In this document: positions 8,592 to 16,137 of the stretch, one piece after another | How the letters are laid out: every line of letters starts with the position of its first letter | Numbering within the stretch: position 1 is the first letter of the stretch | Assembly: GCA_049325415.1 (NCBI GenBank) | Contig: JBMOLL010000113.1 | Location: 1 to 39,839 of the forward strand | Source of the DNA: JBMOLL01 sp049325415 | GTDB taxonomy: Bacteria > Bacteroidota > Bacteroidia > Bacteroidales > GCA-2748055 | Direction: 5' to 3' | Length of the DNA stretch: 39,839 bases | Made by a program: the position numbers and the translations under genes | Notes under the pieces: generated by a model | The model's database searches: none | What the model was told of the DNA's origin: nothing | Seen by the model: the letters and a program-made list of their open reading frames with translations, nothing else

Positions 8592-9608
8592 ATGAAAAAA
8601 TCACATATCACCATTCATGATATCGCGAAGGAACTGAATATTTCAGCATCCACGGTATCCAGGGCACTCAGCGGCCACCCGCGGATAAGCAAGGCCACCC
8701 GCACCGCCGTAAGGGAACTGGCGGAAAAATACGCCTACCAGCCCAATGTGATGGCCTCCTCCCTGCGCAAAGGAAAAGGAAATACCATCGGGGTGATCGT
8801 TCCCCGTATCAACCGACATTTCTTTTCCAATGTGATCGGCGGGATCGAAGAAGTCTTAGCGGGTGCCGGCTACAACCTGATGATCTGCCAGACCGGCGAA
8901 GATGCCGCACAGGAAGAGGCGGCAGTCAACACGCTGATCAACGCCCGCGTCAACGGCATTCTGATGTCGGTTTCTTCGGGCACCAATGATTTCGATCACC
9001 TGGAACAGGTACTTCGCAAAAATGTGCGGCTCATCCTCTTCGACAGGATCACGGCCCGGCTCCCGGTGAGCACCGTGACCATCAACGACCACAAGGGCGC
9101 TTTCATGGCCACCGACCACCTGCTCTCCCAGGGCTACCGGAGAATTATCTGCATGACCGGGCCTGCCGGACTGAACATATATCACGACCGCCGCCAGGGC
9201 TACCTCGATGCCATGAAGGCCCGCGGCACAGAAGTGGAACCGGGATGGGTCCTTGAAGGGCGCCTGCTCGTGGATTCGGGCCGTGAAGCCTTCAGATCTT
9301 TTTCGAAATGGAATAAGCCCCCTGAAGCCGTTGTTTGCGCAGGCGACTATGCGGCACTCGGGATTATGCTGGAAGCCAGGGAAAGAGGATGGAAGATCCC
9401 CGACGACCTGGCCGTTACCGGCTTTGCCAATGAACCGTTTACCGAATTCATCGATCCGGGTCTTAGCTCGGTTGATCAGCACAGTCTGGAGATGGGAAGA
9501 ACCGTTGCCCGACTCTTCCTGGACGAAAACGGAGAGGAAGAGGAAATCAGGCAGGTGATCCTGGAACCGGACCTGATCTGCAGGGGAAGCTCAGTAAAAA
9601 AACAATAA
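8592..9608 (+). CDS. LacI-family transcriptional regulator, probable uronate (KDG-type) repressor
   Basis: The protein has 338 residues. The N-terminal LacI helix-turn-helix is at residues 6-27 (ITIHDIAKELNISASTVSRA), followed by the hinge NVMASSLRKGKGNTIGVIVP and a periplasmic-binding-protein-like effector domain to the end. I chose the ATG at 8592 because the family N-terminus begins there; the open frame runs 30 codons upstream through the promoter. It is followed after 15 bp by kduI and then kduD, so it is probably the first gene of the kdu operon. The same operator lies at its own promoter and before the aldolase-MFS operon, making it the best candidate regulator for both. The effector is not visible from sequence; 2-keto-3-deoxygluconate or its phosphate is a reasonable inference. 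Confidence 0.9.
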   Translation: MKKSHITIHDIAKELNISASTVSRALSGHPRISKATRTAVRELAEKYAYQPNVMASSLRKGKGNTIGVIVPRINRHFFSNVIGGIEEVLAGAGYNLMICQTGEDAAQEEAAVNTLINARVNGILMSVSSGTNDFDHLEQVLRKNVRLILFDRITARLPVSTVTINDHKGAFMATDHLLSQGYRRIICMTGPAGLNIYHDRRQGYLDAMKARGTEVEPGWVLEGRLLVDSGREAFRSFSKWNKPPEAVVCAGDYAALGIMLEARERGWKIPDDLAVTGFANEPFTEFIDPGLSSVDQHSLEMGRTVARLFLDENGEEEEIRQVILEPDLICRGSSVKKQ

Positions 9609-9623
9609 ATAAAACATACAGTT

Positions 9624-10466
9624 ATGGCTATAAATTATTCTTACCGCTATGCCTCTCATCCTGCCGATGCCAGGCACTACGACACCAGGCGGCTCCGCGA
9701 TGAATACCTCGTGCAGGGGATCCTGCTACCCGGGGAGATCAATCTTGTATATTCCTTCTTCGACCGGTTTATCGTTGGGGGCGCCGTTCCCATGCATGAA
9801 CCGCTTGAGCTGATCAGCATTGACCCGCTGAAATCGCAGCACTTCTGCGACCGAAGGGAACTCGGCATCATCAACGTCGGGGGTACGGGCCGGGTCGTGC
9901 TGGACGAGCAGTCCTACCAGGTCGCTCATAAAGAAGCGCTTTACGCCGGAATGGGAACCCGGAAGATCCTGTTCATCAGTGAGGATCCCTCGAAACCTGC
10001 CCGCTTTTACCTGAATTCAGCCCCCGCACACCACCCCTATCCTTCCCGGCTTATCACCCTGGCCGATGCCGAGGTGGTCGACCTTGGCACTCCTGAAGAA
10101 GCGAATGCCCGAAGGATTAATAAACTTCTGATCAACAGTGTGGTGCAGACCTGTCAGCTTCAGATGGGCATGACCGAACTCAAGCCGGGCAGTGTATGGA
10201 ACACGATGCCGGCCCACGTCCACAGCCGCAGAATGGAAGCCTATTTTTATTTCAATGTCCCTGAAAACCAGTCGGTATGCCATTTTATGGGTGAACCCGA
10301 CGAGACCCGGCATATCTGGCTGCACAACGAGGAAGCGGTGATCTCTCCTCCCTGGTCGATACATTCGGCAGCCGGCACAAGTAATTACACCTTTATCTGG
10401 GGGATGGCCGGAGAAAACCTCGATTACGGGGATATGGACATCCGTAAACCACGCGAACTGAAGTAA
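9624..10466 (+). CDS. kduI: 5-keto-4-deoxyuronate isomerase
   Basis: KduI converts 5-keto-4-deoxyuronate, the spontaneous product of unsaturated uronates released by pectin-type lyases, to 2,5-diketo-3-deoxygluconate (DKII). The 280-residue length is standard. The zinc ligands of the cupin barrel are visible: His198 and His200 in MPAHVHSRRMEAYFYF, Glu205 in the same block, and His247 in PPWSIHSAAG; these correspond to the known His-His-Glu-His set. The gene starts 15 bp after the lacI-type stop and ends 20 bp before kduD, so the three look co-transcribed. Confidence 0.96.
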   Translation: MAINYSYRYASHPADARHYDTRRLRDEYLVQGILLPGEINLVYSFFDRFIVGGAVPMHEPLELISIDPLKSQHFCDRRELGIINVGGTGRVVLDEQSYQVAHKEALYAGMGTRKILFISEDPSKPARFYLNSAPAHHPYPSRLITLADAEVVDLGTPEEANARRINKLLINSVVQTCQLQMGMTELKPGSVWNTMPAHVHSRRMEAYFYFNVPENQSVCHFMGEPDETRHIWLHNEEAVISPPWSIHSAAGTSNYTFIWGMAGENLDYGDMDIRKPRELK

Positions 10467-10486
10467 AACCAATAAAAAACACAAAC

Positions 10487-11278
10487 ATGTCGACTTCATT
10501 ATTCGATCTTACCGGAAAAAGGGCCCTGGTGACCGGTGCAACCCACGGGCTTGGCATGGCCATAGCCGTCGGACTGGCAGAAGCCGGAGCCACCATCATT
10601 GTCAATGATATCTTTCCCGAAAAGCTGGAACAGGCAAAAAAGGACTACAAGGCAAAGGGCATTGACATCCATACCTATGTTTTTAATGTGACGGACGAAA
10701 AGAAGGTGGATGAAATGATCCCGTTGATTGAAGAGGAGGTCGGTCCCATCGACATTCTTGTCAATAATGCCGGTATAATCAAGCGGATCCCCATCATTGA
10801 AATGAAGGCCGAAGAGTTCAGGCAGGTGCTGGATGTCGACCTTACCGGTCCGTTCATCATGGCCAAAGCCGTTGCACCGGGTATGATCCGCCGGGGCCAT
10901 GGAAAAATCATTAATATGTGTTCCATGATGAGCGAACTGGGCAGGGACACCGTATCGGCCTACGCCTCGGCAAAGGGCGGGCTGAAGATGCTCACCCGCA
11001 GTATGGCGACCGAATGGGCAAAATTCAATATCCAGGCCAACGGAATCGGTCCGGGGTATTTTGCCACAGCCCAGACCGAACCCATCCGTGTCGATGGCCA
11101 TCCCTTTAACGACTTCATTATCCACCGCACACCGGCCGGCCGCTGGGGTGAGCCATCCGACCTTGCCGGTGCCGCCATATTCCTGTCCTCACGGGCCTCC
11201 GATTTTGTGAACGGGATTGTTTTATATGTCGACGGTGGAATTTTGGCCACTATCGGGAAGCCATCAAACGAAAAATAA
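10487..11278 (+). CDS. kduD: KduD / gluconate 5-dehydrogenase-type short-chain dehydrogenase
   Basis: This is a 263-residue classical SDR. The cofactor motif TGATHGLG is at residues 16-23, NNAG at 93-96, and the catalytic Ser146, Tyr159 and Lys163 are in place (CSMM...SAYASAKGG). In this context the expected reaction is NADH-dependent reduction of 2,5-diketo-3-deoxygluconate to 2-keto-3-deoxygluconate. The sequence is closest in style to proteins annotated gluconate 5-dehydrogenase, with VLDVDLTGPF carrying Asp where many SDRs have the tetrad Asn. I assign KduD because it directly follows kduI. Cofactor and substrate preference cannot be read from the sequence. Confidence 0.85.
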   Translation: MSTSLFDLTGKRALVTGATHGLGMAIAVGLAEAGATIIVNDIFPEKLEQAKKDYKAKGIDIHTYVFNVTDEKKVDEMIPLIEEEVGPIDILVNNAGIIKRIPIIEMKAEEFRQVLDVDLTGPFIMAKAVAPGMIRRGHGKIINMCSMMSELGRDTVSAYASAKGGLKMLTRSMATEWAKFNIQANGIGPGYFATAQTEPIRVDGHPFNDFIIHRTPAGRWGEPSDLAGAAIFLSSRASDFVNGIVLYVDGGILATIGKPSNEK

Positions 11279-11280
11279 GC

Positions 11281-11333
11281 TATATTTGTCATAATCAGGC
11301 TGCTATCCTCGCCAATCCCGGGCAGCCTGATTA
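11281..11333 (+). promoter_or_regulatory. Perfect -7 element and 12-bp leader hairpin before the DUF4861 gene
   Basis: TATATTTG at 11281-11288 matches TAnnTTTG exactly, starting 2 bp after the kduD stop codon. No TTG was found at the expected -33 distance. Immediately downstream, TAATCAGGCTGC (11292-11303) and its exact reverse complement (11322-11333) form a 12-bp stem with an 18-nt loop. There is no T-tract after it. If the -7 box is used, the transcript would begin at this hairpin. Otherwise it may be an intra-operon processing or attenuation element. Confidence 0.5.
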
Positions 11334-11362
11334 ATGCGGAACCTTTTAACAGACCTGAAAAC

Positions 11363-12592
11363 ATGAGAATAAGCCTGCTTACACTGATTGCACTGATGCT
11401 GTGGTCCTGCACCTCGCGGAACCATTCGTTCAGCCTGAACAACCCGCTACCTGTCAGCAGGACCGATGCCGGGATCACCCTCCCCCGGGAAACGGTTGCC
11501 GGCTGGATGCGCATCCCTGAAAATAAAATCCCGTATGTAAGTTCGCGCACCGATCAGAAGCTGGTCAGTCAGGCCAATGACCTGAACGGAGACGGAAAAT
11601 GGGATGAGTTGTTTATCCTGGCCGATTATGATTCGCTGGAGGCCAGGGAAGTGAGCCTGCGTTTCATTTCTCCGTCGGCAGTGCCGGAAGTACCAGTCCG
11701 GACCAATATCCGCCTTGGTGACAGGAAAAACAATAATACCGAGATCTCAAAGGCAATGAGACTGAATCATGCCATCAACACAAAGACGGCGGAGCTGTTT
11801 CAGATGGAAGGGCCTGCCTGGGAAAACGATCATGTCGGCTTCAGGAATTACCTTGATCTGCGAAACGGAATGGATATCTTTGGAAAAACCACTGCTGAGA
11901 TGGTACTTGACAGTGTCGGGATCGAGGGCTTTCCGGGCTATCATGAACTCAGCTGGTGGGGAATGGACATTCTCAAGGTAGACAAAAGCCTTGGCGCCGG
12001 TTCGCTGGCCTTTGACCTGAATGATTCGATTTACCGGCTGGGCGATAACGGCCGCAGTACTTTTGAAAACGTATATGAAGGGCCTGTAAGATCGGCTTTG
12101 CGCTTCGATTTCACGGGATGGAAGATGGGCAGCGATTCGCTCGATGCCAGTCAGCTGATCACCATAGAAGCAGGCAAATACTGTTACGAAAGCACGGTTA
12201 CGGTTAAAAACTGTGAAAAGCCGGTATTACTGGTTACCGGGATCGTCAACAAGAAAAGCCATGAATTGCATACCGTATTACTTAACAGCGATTTTACGGC
12301 TTTTTACACGCTCGATCACCAGGCCGAAGATTCCACCCTGCTCGGTATGGCGCTGATGGTCAGCAACAGCGACCTCGTGAATTTCGGAGAAACTCCTGGT
12401 ACAGGTGAAGGAATAACGGAGACCTATTTTGTGAGGCTGAAGATCACCAACACGAACCCGGTGAGCTTCCGCTTTTATTCCTTCTGGGAAAGAGAGAACC
12501 CGGAATGGAGCGATCCGTCCATGATCGAAAGGGAACTGAAAAATGAGGCAGCACTCCTTTCTGCACCGATCCGTTTAAGTGATGAAGAATAA
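11363..12592 (+). CDS. DUF4861 family lipoprotein
   Basis: This 409-residue protein has a lipoprotein signal: MRISLLTLIALMLWSC, with the lipobox Cys at residue 16. The mature region matches the DUF4861 family. Visible features are a calcium-loop-like DLNGDGKWDELF near residues 73-84, many aromatic residues (GYHELSWWGMDILK), and a beta-rich layout. It would be anchored to the periplasmic or outer-surface membrane. It follows kduD after 84 bp on the same strand, and members of this family are common in pectin-type loci of Bacteroidota. I do not know an established enzymatic activity for the family. Binding or processing of an uronate-containing oligosaccharide is only an inference. Confidence 0.8.
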   Translation: MRISLLTLIALMLWSCTSRNHSFSLNNPLPVSRTDAGITLPRETVAGWMRIPENKIPYVSSRTDQKLVSQANDLNGDGKWDELFILADYDSLEAREVSLRFISPSAVPEVPVRTNIRLGDRKNNNTEISKAMRLNHAINTKTAELFQMEGPAWENDHVGFRNYLDLRNGMDIFGKTTAEMVLDSVGIEGFPGYHELSWWGMDILKVDKSLGAGSLAFDLNDSIYRLGDNGRSTFENVYEGPVRSALRFDFTGWKMGSDSLDASQLITIEAGKYCYESTVTVKNCEKPVLLVTGIVNKKSHELHTVLLNSDFTAFYTLDHQAEDSTLLGMALMVSNSDLVNFGETPGTGEGITETYFVRLKITNTNPVSFRFYSFWERENPEWSDPSMIERELKNEAALLSAPIRLSDEE

Positions 12593-12661
12593 TTACAGGG
12601 GATTTGCCAATTATTGACAAAAGTTCTTATAATTACAATTCATAAACCAATACCTAAAACA

Positions 12662-13537
12662 ATGATAAACCTGAAAAAATCGCCGGTCAGGAAAAGCCTG
12701 ATCCTTTTATTCGCCATGACAGCAACAACCTTATTCAGCGGATGCGAAAAGAAAGAGGGCCCGGTTAACGGCCTGGGTCTCCAGTTATATTCAGTCAGGG
12801 ATGACATGCATGCCAATCCCGACTCCACGATCCGCCTCATCGGAAAAATCGGTTACAATTTTGTGGAAGCTGCCGGATACGCCGACGGGAAATTCTACAA
12901 CATGGAACCGGAAGCTTTCCGTAACCTGGTGGAAAGCAACGGAATGCAGTTCCTCGGATCACATTGCGGCCAGGCCGTTCCCGATTCCCTGAACTGGGAC
13001 AGTGTAATGGAATGGTGGGATGTATGTATTGCCGCTCATAAAAAGGCCGGGGTAAAATACATTGTCCAGCCTTTCATGGATAACGTGGGATACGAATCGC
13101 TGGAAGGATTACAGCGCTACTGCGAATACTTCAACATGGTCGGTCAGAAATGCAACGATGCGGGCATCCGTTTTGGCTATCACAACCATAACCATGAGTT
13201 CGACAGCCTGCAGGGAACGGTGATCTACGATTACCTTCTGCAAAACACCGATCCGGAGAAGGTTATGTTCCAGCTCGACCTGTACTGGATCATGGAAGGC
13301 GGTGCCAATACCGTGGAATATCTTGAAAAGTACCCCGGACGCTTCGGTTCCTATCACATCAAGGATGAAATGGAACTGGGAGAAAGCGGAAAAATGGATT
13401 TCCAGCCCGCTTTCGATCTGGCTGCCACTGCCGGTGTACAGTACTTCGTTGTTGAGGTGGAGCGTTATTCCCTGCCTCCGGTTGAAAGCGTTACCAAAAG
13501 TTACGAATACCTGAAAAAAATCGGCTTCATTAACTGA
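12662..13537 (+). CDS. Lipoprotein sugar phosphate isomerase/epimerase-like TIM barrel protein
   Basis: This 291-residue xylose-isomerase-like TIM barrel carries a lipoprotein signal peptide with lipobox FSGC (Cys at residue 28). Metal-site features of the family are visible: FGYHNHNHEF, MFQLDLYW, GSYHIKDE and FVVEVERY, supplying His, Glu and Asp ligands. I chose the ATG at 12662 rather than the TTG at 12614 because the lipoprotein signal begins there. The signal places the protein outside the cytoplasm, so sugar phosphates are unlikely substrates and the family name is misleading. In Bacteroidota, similar lipoproteins often accompany Gfo/Idh/MocA or DUF1080 genes; neither is present here. 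It follows the DUF4861 gene by 69 bp and may share its transcript. Confidence 0.8.
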   Translation: MINLKKSPVRKSLILLFAMTATTLFSGCEKKEGPVNGLGLQLYSVRDDMHANPDSTIRLIGKIGYNFVEAAGYADGKFYNMEPEAFRNLVESNGMQFLGSHCGQAVPDSLNWDSVMEWWDVCIAAHKKAGVKYIVQPFMDNVGYESLEGLQRYCEYFNMVGQKCNDAGIRFGYHNHNHEFDSLQGTVIYDYLLQNTDPEKVMFQLDLYWIMEGGANTVEYLEKYPGRFGSYHIKDEMELGESGKMDFQPAFDLAATAGVQYFVVEVERYSLPPVESVTKSYEYLKKIGFIN

Positions 13538-13562
13538 TAAAGCAGTAGATGAGGCTCACCCA

Positions 13563-13649
13563 AAGGGAACTCAGTAATCAGGCCCAACCGGAACGGCAGT
13601 GGTGTCCGATCGCTGGTGCGGAGGGGCGTTACTGAATTCCCTTTTTTTT
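13563..13649 (+). terminator. Long-stem, large-loop hairpin with T-tract (terminator or structured RNA)
   Basis: AAGGGAACTCAGTAA (13563-13577) pairs with TTACTGAATTCCCTT (13629-13643), a 15-bp stem with one mismatch. The loop is 51 nt and GC-rich, and can form inner GCCC/GGGC pairing. Eight T residues follow at 13642-13649. The element begins 25 bp after the stop of the sugar isomerase gene, so termination of that operon is the simplest reading. The loop is far larger than in ordinary intrinsic terminators. Confidence 0.55.
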
Positions 13650-13674
13650 CTGCAAACCAATCTGCAATTGAGGC

Positions 13675-13722
13675 TTGCAGCTTCAAAAAAAGTGTTATTT
13701 TTACGAACGTGCAATCGATTGT
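13675..13722 (+). promoter_or_regulatory. Promoter and LacI-type operator of the aldolase-transporter operon
   Basis: TTG at 13675-13677 and TATTTTTA at 13696-13703 (one mismatch to TAnnTTTG) are 18 bp apart. The operator GTGCAATCGATTGT at 13709-13722 lies just downstream, over the expected transcription start. It is identical over 14 bp to the operator at 8548-8561. The leader from the predicted start to the ATG at 13747 is about 35 nt. Confidence 0.7.
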
Positions 13723-13746
13723 ATTAATAAGATACCTGTAACGACC

Positions 13747-14418
13747 ATGGCAAAGTTCTCAAGAATTGAAGTCAGCATAAAGATGAAGGAAACCGGGTTG
13801 GTGCCGGTATTCTACTCCCCCGATGCAGAAGAGTGCAAAGCCGTGATAAAAGCCTGTTACGACGGTGGTATCCGGGTTTTTGAATTCACGAACCGGGGCG
13901 ATTTTGCCCACGAGGTGTTTGCTGTGCTGAGCAGATGGGTGGCAGCTGAGCTTCCGGATCTGATCCTCGGTACCGGTTCGGTGGTCGATGCGGCAACAGC
14001 GGCGCTATACATCCAGCTGGGTTCCAATTTTATCGTGTCTCCCCTGCTGAACGAAGAAATGGCCCGTACCTGCAACCGGCGAAAGATCCTCTGGGCACCC
14101 GGTTGTGGCTCCCTGAGCGAGATTTCCCGTGCCGAAGAACTGGGAGCCGAAATCGTCAAGATGTTCCCGGGGGATTCTGTCGGCGGACCATCGTTTGTCA
14201 AAAACATCAAGGGGCCCTGCCCGTGGACAAGCATTATGCCTACCGGCGGTGTCTCGCCGGAGGAGTCGAATCTCAAAGCCTGGTTCGATGCAGGGGTGCA
14301 CTGCGTGGGGATGGGATCAAAACTCATCACCAGTGAACTTCTTTCCCGAAAAGATTTTGCCGGCCTTACCGAAAAGGTCAGATTAACCCTCTCGGTCATC
14401 GCAGCAGTGAGGCCTTGA
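13747..14418 (+). CDS. eda: KDPG/KHG aldolase family protein
   Basis: This 223-residue class I aldolase is of the KDPG family, which cleaves 2-keto-3-deoxy-6-phosphogluconate to pyruvate and glyceraldehyde 3-phosphate. Catalytic features are visible: Glu46 and Arg50 in FEFTNRGDF, the substrate loop LGTGSVVDA (residues 74-82), and the Schiff-base Lys138 in VKMFPGDSVGG. I chose the ATG at 13747 because the open frame otherwise runs back through the promoter and operator. The MFS transporter gene follows after 21 bp. This would be the terminal step for both uronate routes in the window, but the kinase that makes KDPG (KdgK) is not here. Confidence 0.9.
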   Translation: MAKFSRIEVSIKMKETGLVPVFYSPDAEECKAVIKACYDGGIRVFEFTNRGDFAHEVFAVLSRWVAAELPDLILGTGSVVDAATAALYIQLGSNFIVSPLLNEEMARTCNRRKILWAPGCGSLSEISRAEELGAEIVKMFPGDSVGGPSFVKNIKGPCPWTSIMPTGGVSPEESNLKAWFDAGVHCVGMGSKLITSELLSRKDFAGLTEKVRLTLSVIAAVRP

Positions 14419-14439
14419 CCGTTTAAAAACCAACTACTG

Positions 14440-15987
14440 ATGAAAGACACATTAAAAACAGTCAACGAAAAGATCGGCCGGTACCGCTGGACCATCTGCG
14501 CGCTTGTTTTTTTCGCCACCACGGTAAACTATCTCGACCGCCAGGTGCTCAGCCTCTTAAAGGACAGGCTGGAAGTTCAGTTCAACTGGAGCGACAGCGA
14601 CTATGCGAATATCGTTTCGGTGTTCCAGTTTGTCTATGCCCTGTCGATGCTTTTTGCCGGACGGCTCATCGACTGGCTCGGTACCAAGCTGGGATATGCC
14701 TGGTCGCTGATCATCTGGTCGCTGGGCGCAATGGCCCACGCCCTGGCCAAAGGAACAGGCGGTTTCATGGTAGCCCGCGGAATCCTGGGCTTCGGTGAAT
14801 CGGGAAACTTCCCTGCTGCGATCAAGACCACAGCAGAATGGTTCCCCAAGAAGGAAAGAGCACTGGCCACAGGGATCTTTAATTCGGGCTCCAATGTGGG
14901 CGCCATCCTTGCACCGATCACTGTGCCCTGGATTGCCGATCACTGGGGCTGGAAAGCCGCCTTTTTGATTATCGGGGGGATAGGTCTGCTCTGGATCATC
15001 TTCTGGTTCCTGCTGTATGAAATTCCCAGCAGGAGCAAACACCTGAAAAAGCCTGAACACGATTATATCCTCAGCGACCATGCCGCCGATGAGGCAGTTG
15101 AAGAAGTACACGTAGACGACGGACGCAAGGTAAACTGGCTCCAGTTACTTAAATACAAGCAGACCTGGTCCTTCAGTTTCGGAAAGTTCATGACCGACGG
15201 GGTCTGGTGGTTCTTCCTGTTCTGGCTTCCCTCCTTCCTGAAGGCGCAGTACGGCATGACAGGCACCCAGGTCACCCTGCCCCTGGCCGTGCTGTATTCC
15301 ATGACCATGATCGGCAGTATCGGGGGAGGCTGGTTCCCCATGTATTTTATAAACAAAGGGATTGAACCCTATTCTGCACGGCTGCGTGCCATGCTCACCA
15401 TTGCATTTATCCCGTTGCTGGTGCTTCTGGCCCAGCCGCTCGGACATATTTCCTTCTGGATCCCGGTCATCTTCATTGGCATCGGAGCTTCGGCCCATCA
15501 GGCCTGGTCGGCCAATATTTTCACCACGGTTTCGGATATGTTCCCGAAAAAAGCTGTGGCTTCTGTGACCGGTATCGGCGGGATGGCAGGTGGTCTGGGC
15601 GGGATCCTGATTACGAAATCAGCCGGCTGGCTGTTCGATTTTTTCAGGGCGGCAGGTATCTCCGACAGCTGGGTTGCCGCCCGGGCACAGAACCTTGGGG
15701 GCTACCTGGATCAGATCACAGCACTCACGCTGACAAATAAACATGGCGATCTGATTGATCTGAGCCATGTGGAGCTCAGCAATCTCGCTCCGGAGGTCGT
15801 AAACAGGCTCACCTCGGTTGACCCGGCTCTTTTTGAGCAGTTGAAGGCTATTCAGACGCCGATTGTACAGGAAAAGATGTATGTGGCCTATACGATCGTA
15901 TTTGCCTTCTGTGCGATTGCCTACCTGATTGCCTGGACGGTGATGAAAATCCTGGTGCCGAAATTTAAAAAGATCACGGACCTTTAA
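14440..15987 (+). CDS. ExuT-like MFS hexuronate transporter with a C-terminal-half insertion
   Basis: This 515-residue major facilitator protein resembles the anion:cation symporter (ExuT/hexuronate) group. Helix 1 ends in TVNYLDRQVLSLL, the loop 2-3 motif GRLIDWLGTKLG is at residues 74-85, and FGESGNFPAAIKTTAEWFP is at residues 118-136. All three are hallmarks of hexuronate symporters. Usual members are about 430-450 residues. Here residues 402-478, between the last two helices, form an extra hydrophilic segment of about 75 residues. It shares the LacI-type operator with the aldolase gene and precedes a strong terminator, so it is the likely uronate uptake system of the regulon. Substrate is inferred from context. 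Confidence 0.88.
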   Translation: MKDTLKTVNEKIGRYRWTICALVFFATTVNYLDRQVLSLLKDRLEVQFNWSDSDYANIVSVFQFVYALSMLFAGRLIDWLGTKLGYAWSLIIWSLGAMAHALAKGTGGFMVARGILGFGESGNFPAAIKTTAEWFPKKERALATGIFNSGSNVGAILAPITVPWIADHWGWKAAFLIIGGIGLLWIIFWFLLYEIPSRSKHLKKPEHDYILSDHAADEAVEEVHVDDGRKVNWLQLLKYKQTWSFSFGKFMTDGVWWFFLFWLPSFLKAQYGMTGTQVTLPLAVLYSMTMIGSIGGGWFPMYFINKGIEPYSARLRAMLTIAFIPLLVLLAQPLGHISFWIPVIFIGIGASAHQAWSANIFTTVSDMFPKKAVASVTGIGGMAGGLGGILITKSAGWLFDFFRAAGISDSWVAARAQNLGGYLDQITALTLTNKHGDLIDLSHVELSNLAPEVVNRLTSVDPALFEQLKAIQTPIVQEKMYVAYTIVFAFCAIAYLIAWTVMKILVPKFKKITDL

Positions 15988-16005
15988 GGCTTTACACCTA
16001 TTTAG

Positions 16006-16042
16006 AAGTTCATTGCCTCCTGAGAGGCAGTGAACTTTTTTT
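16006..16042 (+). terminator. Rho-independent terminator of the aldolase-MFS operon
   Basis: AAGTTCATTGCCTC (16006-16019) pairs with GAGGCAGTGAACTT (16024-16037), a 14-bp stem with one T-G wobble and a CTGA loop, followed by seven T residues (16036-16042). It lies 18 bp after the transporter stop codon. This is the clearest intrinsic terminator in the window. Confidence 0.92.
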
Positions 16043-16137
16043 ATATCCTTTACCCATCCTGTTAATTGCATAAAAACACTATCTTAGTGTCCGAAAAAAA
16101 ACGAAATTAATCGTTTGGAACAACCCGGTACAGAGGG

